Notes under the pieces: generated by a model
Seen by the model: only the letters and a program-made list of their open reading frames with translations
Database searches by the model: none
What the model was told of the DNA's origin: nothing
Source: Helicobacteraceae bacterium
GTDB taxonomy: Bacteria; Campylobacterota; Campylobacteria; Campylobacterales; Sulfurimonadaceae
DNA: 32,899 nucleotides
Reading direction: 5' to 3'
NCBI GenBank assembly: GCA_947498025.1
Contig: CANMJR010000032.1
Location: 1 to 32,899 of the forward strand
Translations under genes and position numbers: made by a program
Part shown: piece by piece, positions 1-6,957 of the stretch
Layout of the letters: each line of letters opens with the position of its first letter
Numbering within the stretch: position 1 is the stretch's first letter

Positions 1-126
1 TTTATGAATATTTATGCCTACATTCTGAGCGTTAAAAAGAATGGAATCAATATTATGCAAGCTCTCCTAGATGCTATGAATGGAAAACCTTTTATGCCTC
101 TTGTTTGTAAAAGTCCTACTTTTTAG
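1..126 (+). CDS. IS66-like transposase, C-terminal fragment (cut by window start)
   Basis: Frame 1 is open from the first base to a TAG at 124-126 and gives 41 residues. The pattern YAYILSVKKNGINIMQALL followed by a short NGKPF tail resembles the C-terminal end of IS66-type transposases, where a helix with a K-x-G-x-N pattern precedes a GNP/GKP stretch. The DDE catalytic core would lie upstream, outside the window. The stop codon is 19 bp inside the element end. An identical copy runs inward from the other window edge on the minus strand. Family assignment rests on this short tail and on the GTAA terminus. Confidence 0.6.
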   Translation, partial: FMNIYAYILSVKKNGINIMQALLDAMNGKPFMPLVCKSPTF

Positions 127-145
127 TGGGTAGGTGAGTGGTTAC
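1..145 (+). mobile_element. Terminal 145 bp of an IS66-like insertion sequence (left copy)
   Basis: Identical, in inverted orientation, to the last bases of the window (32753-32897). The outer tip, read inward from the element's edge, is GTAACCACTCACC. IS66-family ends are known to start with GTAA, which with the encoded transposase tail is why I choose this family. The element ends at 145. The 8 bases next to it are AAAAGATA. Only the transposase 3' end is visible, so the full element and its target duplication cannot be seen. Confidence 0.7.
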
Positions 146-490
146 AAAAGATATAAGGTTTATGATGCTACAAGAAAATTTTTGCACATAATAATTTCTA
201 AGCAAAAATATTCACACGAAGATTTAAATGAATTTTATATTATGTCGAGTGATTGCGAAATGTTATTTGGGCAAAAAACTTCAGATTATTTAAAAGAAAT
301 TAGAACAAAAGCTCAAAAAATGTCTAATGCAAAAGAAGAGATGCTTAGTAGCAATTTTGGCACAGAGGAAAGAAATTTATATATGCAGGAAGAACAAAAA
401 AATAGATATTGGCTAGACGACCAAATTATTAAAGGAAAATTAAATGATATGTTTAAAAAACATCTTAATTTTTCTAACATTAAGAATTAA
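146..490 (+). pseudogene. 5'-truncated hypothetical gene interrupted by the IS
   Basis: An open frame runs from inside the IS end to TAA at 490. A GTG at 134 lies in the IS terminus, so the first residues of any product would be IS-encoded; the gene's own DNA starts at 146. The surviving ~114 residues read KVYDATRKFL..., then FYIMSSDCEMLFG and YLKEIRTKAQKM. This pattern recalls a common bacterial hypothetical family in which a membrane-anchored N-terminus precedes this helical region. No catalytic motif is visible. The missing N-terminal half and the junction with the IS indicate a gene broken by insertion; function unknown. Confidence 0.6.
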
Positions 491-494
491 TGAA

Positions 495-571
495 ATAGGT
501 GTCATTTACACTTTTGAAACTTTTCTTATTTTTACCTTAAATAACGCCCCAGTGAATAAATCTCCACTTTT
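495..571. repeat. Three-copy dispersed repeat, copy 1
   Basis: About 77 bp starting ATAGGTGTCATT and ending with AATAAATCTCCACTTTT. It matches copy 2 (1581-1657) over its full length with scattered substitutions, and copy 3 (2368-2407) over its last 40 bp. Read on the minus strand it is open in two frames, one giving KSGDLFTGALFKV and another KVEIYSLGRYL. The first stays open upstream to about 645, so this may be the 3' tail of a degraded gene. Confidence 0.6.
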
Positions 572-672
572 TTCATGAGTCTTGTATATATCTTCAATAA
601 AATATTTGCAACGATAAAAGCCCAATATCTTTTTACTAAATGTTAGTTACAATAACGAAATTAGGAGTTTAT

Positions 673-894
673 ATGCGTACAATACAACTTAATATAGATG
701 ATTCCATTTTTGATAAATTTATGGGTCTGCTTGAGATACTGCCAAAGGACAAAGTAGAAGTTACGATTCAGAAGGAGTATCCGTCTATCTCTTTTGAAGA
801 AGCAAAACAAAAAGTTCAAAAGGCTGTAAATAGCATTTCAGAAAATAAGGGCATCCCTTTAAATCAAGCTATAGAAAAAATCCTCCAGTCTTAA
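673..894 (+). CDS. Type II antitoxin, ParD/RelB-like
   Basis: A 73-residue protein starting MRTIQLNIDD. I chose ATG 673 because AGGAG (663-667) lies just before it; the upstream ATG at 640 has no ribosome site. The N-terminus looks like a short ribbon-helix strand (RTIQLNIDDSIFDKFM), followed by an acidic, helical C-terminal half typical of toxin-wrapping antitoxin tails. The stop codon TAA directly abuts the toxin ATG (TAAATG), so the two genes are translated as a unit. The family of the DNA-binding part cannot be settled by eye. A paralogue-like N-terminus appears in the orphan antitoxin at 1286. Confidence 0.75.
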   Translation: MRTIQLNIDDSIFDKFMGLLEILPKDKVEVTIQKEYPSISFEEAKQKVQKAVNSISENKGIPLNQAIEKILQS

Positions 895-1176
895 ATGAAC
901 TACAATATCATTGTTGAGAGTGAAGCTTTAGAAGATTTGCAAAATATTTATAGTTATATCTCTGAGCAAGATTCAAGAAACAAAGCAAGAAAATTTATTT
1001 TTGAACTTCAAAAAAAGATGAACTCGTTAAGCCAAATGCCTCATCGCTGTAGGAAAAGTTACTATATTGACGACAAAGATACGAGAGATTTGATATATAA
1101 AAAATATACCATCGTTTTCAAAATCATTGAACAAAATGTGCACATACTAACACTCTTTAGACAGAGAATTTTTTAA
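895..1176 (+). CDS. RelE/ParE-superfamily toxin
   Basis: 93 residues with the ParE layout: an N-terminal strand (NYNIIVESEALEDL), two helices ending SQMPHRCR, then the C-terminal beta sheet with RDLIYKKYTIVFKI and HILTLFRQR. The Y/V-F-K-I and final F-R-x-R pattern is characteristic of this family, whose members poison gyrase (ParE) or cleave mRNA on ribosomes (RelE). ParE is favoured by the IYSYIS and MPHRCR segments, but target choice is not decidable here. The gene follows its antitoxin without a gap. Length is normal, so the module appears intact. Confidence 0.85.
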   Translation: MNYNIIVESEALEDLQNIYSYISEQDSRNKARKFIFELQKKMNSLSQMPHRCRKSYYIDDKDTRDLIYKKYTIVFKIIEQNVHILTLFRQRIF

Positions 1177-1285
1177 AATCACCTAAAAAAAATAGCATTA
1201 GCATGTGAAGCCTGAACGCATATTGCTCTTTTATTTGGGTAAATTTGGTACAGTTTTTAAAAATAATTGGTAGGAGAAAAGTTAA

Positions 1286-1513
1286 ATGAAAACTATAACA
1301 CTTAGAGTAAATGAATCAATTTCCGATAAATTTCAATGGTTTTTGTCTCACTTTTCAACTTCTGAAGTGGAAATAATCAAACCAATTGATGTGACAAAGT
1401 TGTCTAAAGATGATTTTGACTATATATCAGAGTCCAAAATGAAAGAGTTACAAAAAATTTCTAACGACTACAAAAGTGGTAAGAGAGATGATTTTGAAGA
1501 ATATCTTATCTGA
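1286..1513 (+). CDS. Orphan antitoxin-like protein
   Basis: 75 residues, MKTITLRVNESISDKFQWFL..., with a good ribosome site (TAGGAG, 1271-1276). The N-terminal MKTITLRVNESISDKF parallels MRTIQLNIDDSIFDKF of the antitoxin at 673, so both probably have a similar DNA-binding strand. The C-terminal half is charged and helical (KMKELQKISNDYKSGKRDDFEEYL). No toxin follows: the next ~170 bp holds repeat copy 2 and then the convergent MazF-type gene. It could be a relic of a lost toxin pair or a solitary regulator that cross-talks with the neighbouring module. Confidence 0.6.
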   Translation: MKTITLRVNESISDKFQWFLSHFSTSEVEIIKPIDVTKLSKDDFDYISESKMKELQKISNDYKSGKRDDFEEYLI

Positions 1514-1580
1514 TGAATAGGCTGATTTCAAAAAAAAGAGTCATCAAATTTATCGAAAAAAGAGTCCCCAAAGAAAGAAA

Positions 1581-1657
1581 ATAGATGTCATTCAAACTTT
1601 TGAAACTTCTTTTATTTTTATCTTAAATAATGCCCTTGAGAATAAATCTTCACTTTT
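1581..1657. repeat. Three-copy dispersed repeat, copy 2
   Basis: About 77 bp starting ATAGATGTCATT, between the orphan antitoxin and the 3' end of the MazF-type toxin gene. It aligns end to end with copy 1 at 495-571 without obvious large gaps. On the minus strand the frame giving KVKIYSQGHYLR corresponds to KVEIYSLGRYLR of copy 1. Confidence 0.6.
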
Positions 1658-1684
1658 AACCAAAGCTCTTTTGGCAGTTTTGCT

Positions 1685-2035
1685 TTATATAAATCCTAAG
1701 TGTTGTGACAATTTAAGATTTACCTCTTTTTGTTCTTCAAAAGTCAGTGTGGTCAATAAGCCGTTTAAGTCAATCCTTGAGAGGTCAAGCGTACACAGTT
1801 CATTGATACATATTTCACTTATGGCTTCAAGACTGTCTCTTTTGTCGATTTGCAGTCGCAAATTTCCACCACAGAGATTGGTTGTGAGCGGGATGACACT
1901 TACACCTTTAAAGTCTACTTTATCAATATTACGATTTGCTACATCATTTTGGATAATCAAAGCAGGTCTTATTTTGCCAAATTCGCTATTGTATTTTTTG
2001 CCGAAATTGACAAGATAAATTTCACCTCGTTTCAT
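1685..2035 (-). CDS. MazF/PemK-family toxin endoribonuclease
   Basis: 116 residues starting MKRGEIYLVNFG, the classic MazF/PemK opening in which the first strand carries R-G-E/D-I-Y/W. It continues with GKIRPALIIQND (the conserved R-P-x-L-V-I/Q-N-D core with the catalytic Arg), then VSVIPLTT and a C-terminal region with ELCTLDLSRI. Family members are sequence-specific mRNA interferases. The start ATG overlaps the antitoxin stop by one base (TAATG), so translation is coupled. Length is normal. The gene is convergent to the orphan antitoxin and ends next to repeat copy 2. Confidence 0.9.
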   Translation of the reverse strand: MKRGEIYLVNFGKKYNSEFGKIRPALIIQNDVANRNIDKVDFKGVSVIPLTTNLCGGNLRLQIDKRDSLEAISEICINELCTLDLSRIDLNGLLTTLTFEEQKEVNLKLSQHLGFI

Positions 2036-2280
2036 TATAAATCTTCCACTACAGTTTCAATTTGTAAAAAATCATCATAAGAAACTTGACTGAGAGCTTT
2101 TGTATTTTGTATCAAATACAGCTCATCTTCAATCTTCTCTTTCACTTTTTCGTACAATTCAAAGGGCAAAACAACACTTTTAGTGATATGTTTTTTCGCA
2201 TCTTGGACAAAAGTAATATCAAGAGGTTGCGTGATGTATGATGGTTTTTTAATGAAATCACTAGAATTTATAACTATCAT
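2035..2280 (-). CDS. Antitoxin of the MazF-type module
   Basis: 81 residues, MIVINSSDFIKKPSYITQPLDITFV..., followed by KKHITKSVVLPFELYEKVKEKIEDELYLIQ and an acidic tail. The arrangement (short antitoxin immediately upstream of a MazF-type toxin, one-base overlap) identifies its role. The PFELYEKVKEKIEDEL stretch may be the helical toxin-binding part, and the N-terminus the DNA-binding part. It does not look like a textbook MazE AbrB fold; a Phd/YefM-like N-terminus (INSSDFIKKPSYI) is an alternative. Transcribed from the sigma-70-type promoter at 2310-2338. Confidence 0.75.
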   Translation of the reverse strand: MIVINSSDFIKKPSYITQPLDITFVQDAKKHITKSVVLPFELYEKVKEKIEDELYLIQNTKALSQVSYDDFLQIETVVEDL

Positions 2281-2309
2281 TTAAGTGCCCTTTTTATAAA
2301 TATGGTTAA

Positions 2310-2338
2310 ATTGTACTACTATAAAATACTATTGTCAA
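2310..2338 (-). promoter_or_regulatory. Sigma-70-type promoter of the MazF-type module
   Basis: On the minus strand TTGACA (2333-2338) and TACAAT (2310-2315) are separated by exactly 17 bp, 30 bp before the antitoxin ATG. It is one of only two clear -35/-10 pairs I found in the window. Confidence 0.8.
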
Positions 2339-2367
2339 ATACTTTTTCTTTCTCGTTCTCTAATGGC

Positions 2368-2407
2368 AAACAACGCCCCTGAAAATAAATCTCCACTTTT
2401 AACAAAG
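2368..2407. repeat. Three-copy dispersed repeat, copy 3 (partial)
   Basis: 40 bp containing ACGCCCCTGAAAATAAATC and CTCCACTTTTAAC, matching the right-hand half of copies 1 and 2. The left-hand half is replaced by unrelated sequence. It lies upstream of the MazF-type module's promoter, so the two-gene module is bracketed by copies 2 and 3. Confidence 0.55.
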
Positions 2408-2541
2408 AAAGGAAAAACGCAGAATGGAAACGAAGCATTGCAAATTGCAATATAGTAAAAATGTAATACTATTTTCAGATGCCCAAAGTTATATCAAATC
2501 CAACAAAATTCTGCTCAAATATAATCATACAAAAAGTGCGA

Positions 2542-2547
2542 TATAAT
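2542..2547 (+). promoter_or_regulatory. -10 element (TATAAT) for the SDR/DUF2867 gene
   Basis: Perfect TATAAT 25 bp upstream of the chosen ATG with an upstream G/T-rich stretch but no convincing -35, as is common in this phylum. A 15-bp perfect inverted repeat, ATTGCAAATTGCAAT, lies about 90 bp upstream (2437-2451) and could be an operator. Confidence 0.55.
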
Positions 2548-2572
2548 CATTTATTAAATGCGGAGGTGTGGG

Positions 2573-3994
2573 ATGAGGGTTTTACTGACAGGTGCGAACG
2601 GATATATAGGGAGAAGGCTAAAAAATGTACTCAAAAATCAAGAGGGGATAGAGTTAAGGGTTTTTGTAAGAAATAAAAATAGTATATCGAAGGATAAAGC
2701 TGAGAATTTTGAGGTTTTTGAGGGGGATACCTTTGATAAAGACTCCCTAAGAAAAGCTCTTAATGGAGTTGATACGGCGTACTATCTCATCCATTCGCTC
2801 AACAAAGAAAACTATAAAGACCTTGACAAAATCTCAGCTCAAAACTTTATTGAGACGGCTGAGGAGTGCGGGGTAAAAAGAGTGATTTATCTTGGAGGTT
2901 TGGGCGTAAAAAACTCCGACACAAGTAACCATCTCCTCAGCAGAATCGAAACGGGTGAGATTTTAAGCGCATCTAAAAGCGTGCAAACCATCTGGGTGCG
3001 CGCAGGCGTTATCATCGGCTCAGGAAGTGCGAGTTTTGAAATCATCAGAAATCTTGTAGAAAAATTGCCTTTTTTGATAACTCCAAAATGGGTGGACACC
3101 TACGCCCAGCCAATCGCTGTGGAAGATGTTATAAACTATCTCTCTTCCTCTTTGTATCTTACTTATGAGAAGAATCTCATCGTAGATATAGGCACCACAA
3201 AAATGATGTATAAAGAGATGATGCAAGAGACGGCTCTGGCTTTGGGGCTCAAAAGATACCTCATACCTGTTCCTTTCATGAGCATAAATATCTCCTCTTA
3301 CTGGCTCAACCTTTTTACTCCTGTACCTTTTAGAGTCGCAAAAGCACTTATTGAGGGGCTGCGCTCCGAGGTCGTTATGCAAAATGAGAATGCAAAAATA
3401 CATTTTCCTCTCATCACTCCCTTAAGCTACATAAATGCGGTCAAAAAAGCGGTGCAAGAGATAGCGCAAAATCAGGTGATAAGCAGATGGAGCGATGCCG
3501 AAGGCTCTTCGTGGGACAAAATTCACTTAAAAGAGATAAATGACGCTATTTTTGTGGATAGAAAGGAGTCAGACATCAGCGCCTACGACAAAGAGAAGGT
3601 TTTTATGGCGATTAAATCTATAGGCGGCGAAAACGGCTGGTTCGATTATGACTTTTTGTGGGAGATACGAGGTGTCATCGACAAAGCTCTGGGCGGCGTG
3701 GGACTGAACCGTGGAAGAAGAGACAGCTGTGATTTAAGGCTTGGAGAGTGTCTTGACTTTTGGAGAGTCGAAGATATACAAGAGAATGAAAGGTTGCTTC
3801 TTTGTGCTCAGATGAAAATCCCAGGTCACGCATGGCTTGAATTTAAAATAGAGGGCGACAAACTTATCCAGTCCGCATATTTTTATCCAAAAGGGGTTTG
3901 GGGCAGGGTGTATTGGTATGCTCTTCTTCCGATGCACTATTTTATATTTAACAACATGATGAAGTGTGTTTTGAAAAACAGTATGAAACTTTGA
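2573..3994 (+). CDS. SDR-family NAD(P)-binding protein with C-terminal DUF2867
   Basis: 473 residues. I chose ATG 2573 because GGAGG (2562-2566) sits six bases before it. The N-terminus MRVLLTGANGYIGRRL is a Rossmann G-x-x-G-x-x-G dinucleotide site of the extended/atypical SDR (NmrA-like) type; YYLIHSL and GVKRVIYLGGLG follow in the order known for this family. The last ~170 residues (from about SRWSDAEGSSWDKI) match the layout of DUF2867, as in E. coli YbjT, with W-F-D-Y and a closing GVWGRVYWYALLPMHYFIF. The substrate is unknown for the family. Monocistronic with its own promoter, convergent to the ThiF-like gene 43 bp downstream. Confidence 0.85.
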   Translation: MRVLLTGANGYIGRRLKNVLKNQEGIELRVFVRNKNSISKDKAENFEVFEGDTFDKDSLRKALNGVDTAYYLIHSLNKENYKDLDKISAQNFIETAEECGVKRVIYLGGLGVKNSDTSNHLLSRIETGEILSASKSVQTIWVRAGVIIGSGSASFEIIRNLVEKLPFLITPKWVDTYAQPIAVEDVINYLSSSLYLTYEKNLIVDIGTTKMMYKEMMQETALALGLKRYLIPVPFMSINISSYWLNLFTPVPFRVAKALIEGLRSEVVMQNENAKIHFPLITPLSYINAVKKAVQEIAQNQVISRWSDAEGSSWDKIHLKEINDAIFVDRKESDISAYDKEKVFMAIKSIGGENGWFDYDFLWEIRGVIDKALGGVGLNRGRRDSCDLRLGECLDFWRVEDIQENERLLLCAQMKIPGHAWLEFKIEGDKLIQSAYFYPKGVWGRVYWYALLPMHYFIFNNMMKCVLKNSMKL

Positions 3995-4037
3995 TTTTTG
4001 AACTTGTATTTACATTTAAATAGTAGAAGCAAAAAAT

Positions 4038-4709
4038 CTACTCTTTAGGAAGACCGAACTTCTGCGTTACCAACTCGCCCTCTTCATTAAAAAAGAGATA
4101 GTAAAGGGTGTCTTTTTTGACACTTAGTCCCGCTAAATATCTGAGTGCTAAATTTGCTTGAAGAGAAGCGATGTGCATGACAATCGGTGCCGCGATTCCT
4201 GCGGGTGTTTTCTCTACGATTTTAAAAGCATCGGTAAAAGAGGAGTTTTCTATAAAAGCCACTTGACCGTGAAAAGCTTCGACACTTCCATAGACCCATG
4301 GGAGGTTTTTGCTTTTTGCATAGGCGTTAATCTCTGCGCGGGTAGGGAGGTTGTCGGTTGCGTCAAGGATTAAATCCACACTTATGTTTTTTTTACTCCA
4401 TGCTTTAAAGTCGCAGGGATGGGCTATTGCTTTTACAAATGGGCATCTCTTTTCAATCAACTCTGCATTTAAAAGGGCTTTGTTTTTGCCTTCATCACCC
4501 ATTTTAAAGGCTATCTGGCGGTGAATGTTGTGCAAACTTACTTCATCAAAGTCAACCATGTGTATCTCACCGATACCGCTTGCCCCCAGTGCAAAAGCAA
4601 GAGAACTTCCAAGTCCTCCCGAGCCGATTATTGCTATCTTTTTGTTAGAAAGTTTGGCTTGTGTCTCCTCTCCCCAGAGTTGAATTTGGCGGTGAAAATA
4701 GTTTGTCAT
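4038..4709 (-). CDS. ThiF/MoeB/HesA-family E1-like adenylyltransferase
   Basis: 223 residues. RQIQLWGEETQAKL, GSGGLGS (29-35, ATP-binding glycine loop), VDFDEVSLHNIHRQ and DATDNLPTRAEIN are the hallmarks of E1-like enzymes that adenylate the C-terminal glycine of ThiS/MoaD-type sulfur carriers. The two CxxC pairs that bind structural zinc in MoeB and ThiF are absent: GSVEAFHGQVAFI runs straight into KTPAGIAAPIVMHIASL. No sulfur-carrier or rhodanese gene is adjacent. It is therefore a zinc-free HesA/ThiF-like protein whose partner cannot be named. Preceded by AAGG and expressed away from the four-hairpin spacer. Confidence 0.8.
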   Translation of the reverse strand: MTNYFHRQIQLWGEETQAKLSNKKIAIIGSGGLGSSLAFALGASGIGEIHMVDFDEVSLHNIHRQIAFKMGDEGKNKALLNAELIEKRCPFVKAIAHPCDFKAWSKKNISVDLILDATDNLPTRAEINAYAKSKNLPWVYGSVEAFHGQVAFIENSSFTDAFKIVEKTPAGIAAPIVMHIASLQANLALRYLAGLSVKKDTLYYLFFNEEGELVTQKFGLPKE

Positions 4710-4754
4710 TCGTAAACCTTTGTGAATTTTTTAGAGTACCTTACTGATGTTACG

Positions 4755-4879
4755 CACCTAAATGAGCAAAGCCCATTTAGGTGGCAAGGACACCTGTGTC
4801 CTTTGCAATCCCCTAAAGCTTCTCGCATTTCATGCGAGAGATTTACAAAGATTTTACACACTTTTATGAAAAAGTGTGT
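4755..4879. repeat. Four consecutive hairpins in the ThiF-like / EAL spacer
   Basis: Four inverted repeats fill this spacer: CACCTAAATG 4755-4764 with 4774-4783; GCAAGGACAC 4784-4793 with 4796-4806 (one bulged T); TCTCGCAT 4821-4828 with 4832-4839; ACACACTTTT 4856-4865 with 4870-4879. The last begins at the stop codon of the EAL gene and may act as its terminator; the other three are unexplained. Could be stacked terminators, a small structured RNA or a REP-like element. Confidence 0.65.
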
Positions 4880-6957
4880 CATGTCAGTAATTTAGGCTCG
4901 CTGTAGTAGTAACCTTGCCCGTAATCGATGCCGAGTTCCGTTATAACTTTTTCAATTTCTGCAGAACTTACAAACTCTGCAACGGTTTTAATATCTGCAA
5001 GTTTTGCAAACTCAACAATTGATTTTACGACCAGCTGATTATTTTCGCTTTTGTCGATATTTTTTATGAGTGAGCCATCTATTTTTAAGATGTCAACATC
5101 AAGTTCGAGCAGATAGTTATAGTTCGAATAGCCGCTTCCGAAGTCATCTATGGCGATTGAAACACCAAAGCTTTTTACCTTTTGTATAAACTCTTTGAGT
5201 GCAGGAAAATCTTTAATCTCCTCACTCTCAAGGAGTTCAAAGGTAAGTTTTTTTGCAATCTCAGGGTTGTTTTGTAGAGTCGTAAGGATAAAATTATGGG
5301 TACCCTTGTGCATAATATCGTCTATGGAGAGGTTGAGAGATATAGGAACATTGTTTTCTATTACCGCTTGAATGCTTTTTACAATAACCTCATGTGTTAT
5401 TTGAGAGTAGAGTTTTGCTTTTTTTGATAACTCCAAAAAGAAAAAAGGGGAGATATATTTATCTTCATCCTCATCTTTGATACGAACAAGTGCCTCATGT
5501 TTTGCAACCTCTTTGGTCTTTAGATTTACCAAAGGCTGAAAAAGCATTGTAATATTGTCATTGTTAATCGCATACTTTATTTTTTTAATCATGTCGATAT
5601 TCTTTTGAATCTCTTGCTTGTTGTTGAGAGAGTTGTCAAACAGTGCAACTTTTTCACTATAGTCTTTTGAGATTGATTTGAGCGCTAACATGGCATTAAT
5701 TAAAAAGGGTTTTGCAGCACTTATTCCGGCTTGGAGCTGTATAGAAATCTCTTGCTCTAATCCATCATACTTATAATTTGAACGCTCTGCAACTTCTACA
5801 ATATTTGTAGCTATTATATACGCCTCTTCAAGAGTGTAGCCCAGCATTATAATAGCAAACTGATCTGCTCCGACTTTGAAAATATCCGTATCTTTTATAC
5901 ACTCGATGTTGGATCTTAGTTTTTCACCTAAACTCTTGAGTACAAAATCTCCTATCTCTATCCCATAAAGATTGTTGATTGAACTAAAATCTGTGATATC
6001 AAAAAGAATAATTATTGAATTTTTATTTTTCTCAATCGCTTCGAGGTAAGCGTTTCTGTTTTTGAGTCCTGTCAAAAAGTCGGTTGTAACAGATTTTTTG
6101 TAGCTTTTTTGAAGTTTAATGATTCGCTGTTTTTCGCTCTCTGACAAAAAGATGTAGTAAACAATAATTAAAAGGGTTAAGAGGGAGAAGCCTAGAATTG
6201 AGTAGTATTCCAAGTTAAGCTTCGATAAAACATTTATATTTTCGGATTTTATTCCATTTTTTAAAACAGTAAAATCATTTTCTACCGTATCATCCTTAAT
6301 AATTTTATTTATTAAATGCATATAGTTAGGTAGAGATTTTTTGAGTAAGTTAATATGTGTTTTATAGAGTTTGACATACGTTTTATCATATTCATCGATT
6401 GTTTCTATATTGTCTAAAAAGTCGATGTCAATTTCGACATCATCATTTGCATCGAGTGCCATGCTGCTCTTAATGGTTGTGAGATGACTTATAATATTGA
6501 GTAATTTTTGACTGTCTTTCTTCTTTAAGTTGCTCAAATGCTCAAGCGAAGATGTAATAAATGAAAATGAGTTTTTAATCTTGCCGTTTTCTCTTTTAAA
6601 AAGCTCTATATTGTCGTTGTACTCTTTCTGGTCGAAGATGAGATTGTTTAAAAATTCTTTTGTTTTTGGGTACTCTGTCGTTGTATATATTTCACTCTTT
6701 TGTAGCAGTTCTATTTGATTATCTAGATTTTTTATACCTTGAGTGATTATGTCATTATTGTAGATTCTATAGAGTGCACTCTTGAGTATGGTATCGTCCA
6801 ATTCTTTGTATTTTGTATTAAGCTCTTCTATCATGGTGTAGAGTTCATAACCCGTGTCTTGAACTCTTTGGCTTTTTTGCTTGTAGTTCATGACCCAAAA
6901 AGTTACCGATATAAGTGCCAATACTACGAGTAATACTTTAAACCATTTACTTAACAT
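4879..6957 (-). CDS. Membrane GGDEF-EAL protein, probably a c-di-GMP phosphodiesterase
   Basis: 692 residues from MLSKWFK; this ATG is preceded by GGAG and overlaps the cytochrome c peroxidase gene by 11 bases, and the longer ATG 30 bases upstream is less likely. Order: membrane helix near 5-23, a ~230-residue all-helical extracytoplasmic region, a second membrane helix (SILGFSLLTLLIIVYYIF), GGDEF, EAL. The GGDEF signature is degenerate (VGADQF in place of GGDEF), so cyclase activity is probably lost. The EAL part keeps EALVR, NLS, FELLE, IDDFGSGYS, KIDGS and a GYYYSEP end, so phosphodiesterase activity is plausible. Last gene of the metY operon; position after a periplasmic peroxidase suggests redox or peroxide sensing, but that is inference. 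Confidence 0.85.
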   Translation of the reverse strand: MLSKWFKVLLVVLALISVTFWVMNYKQKSQRVQDTGYELYTMIEELNTKYKELDDTILKSALYRIYNNDIITQGIKNLDNQIELLQKSEIYTTTEYPKTKEFLNNLIFDQKEYNDNIELFKRENGKIKNSFSFITSSLEHLSNLKKKDSQKLLNIISHLTTIKSSMALDANDDVEIDIDFLDNIETIDEYDKTYVKLYKTHINLLKKSLPNYMHLINKIIKDDTVENDFTVLKNGIKSENINVLSKLNLEYYSILGFSLLTLLIIVYYIFLSESEKQRIIKLQKSYKKSVTTDFLTGLKNRNAYLEAIEKNKNSIIILFDITDFSSINNLYGIEIGDFVLKSLGEKLRSNIECIKDTDIFKVGADQFAIIMLGYTLEEAYIIATNIVEVAERSNYKYDGLEQEISIQLQAGISAAKPFLINAMLALKSISKDYSEKVALFDNSLNNKQEIQKNIDMIKKIKYAINNDNITMLFQPLVNLKTKEVAKHEALVRIKDEDEDKYISPFFFLELSKKAKLYSQITHEVIVKSIQAVIENNVPISLNLSIDDIMHKGTHNFILTTLQNNPEIAKKLTFELLESEEIKDFPALKEFIQKVKSFGVSIAIDDFGSGYSNYNYLLELDVDILKIDGSLIKNIDKSENNQLVVKSIVEFAKLADIKTVAEFVSSAEIEKVITELGIDYGQGYYYSEPKLLT

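Noticed and set aside
1177-1285. Possible small toxin gene next to the orphan antitoxin
   Set aside because: No frame longer than a few codons with a ribosome site is visible before or after it.
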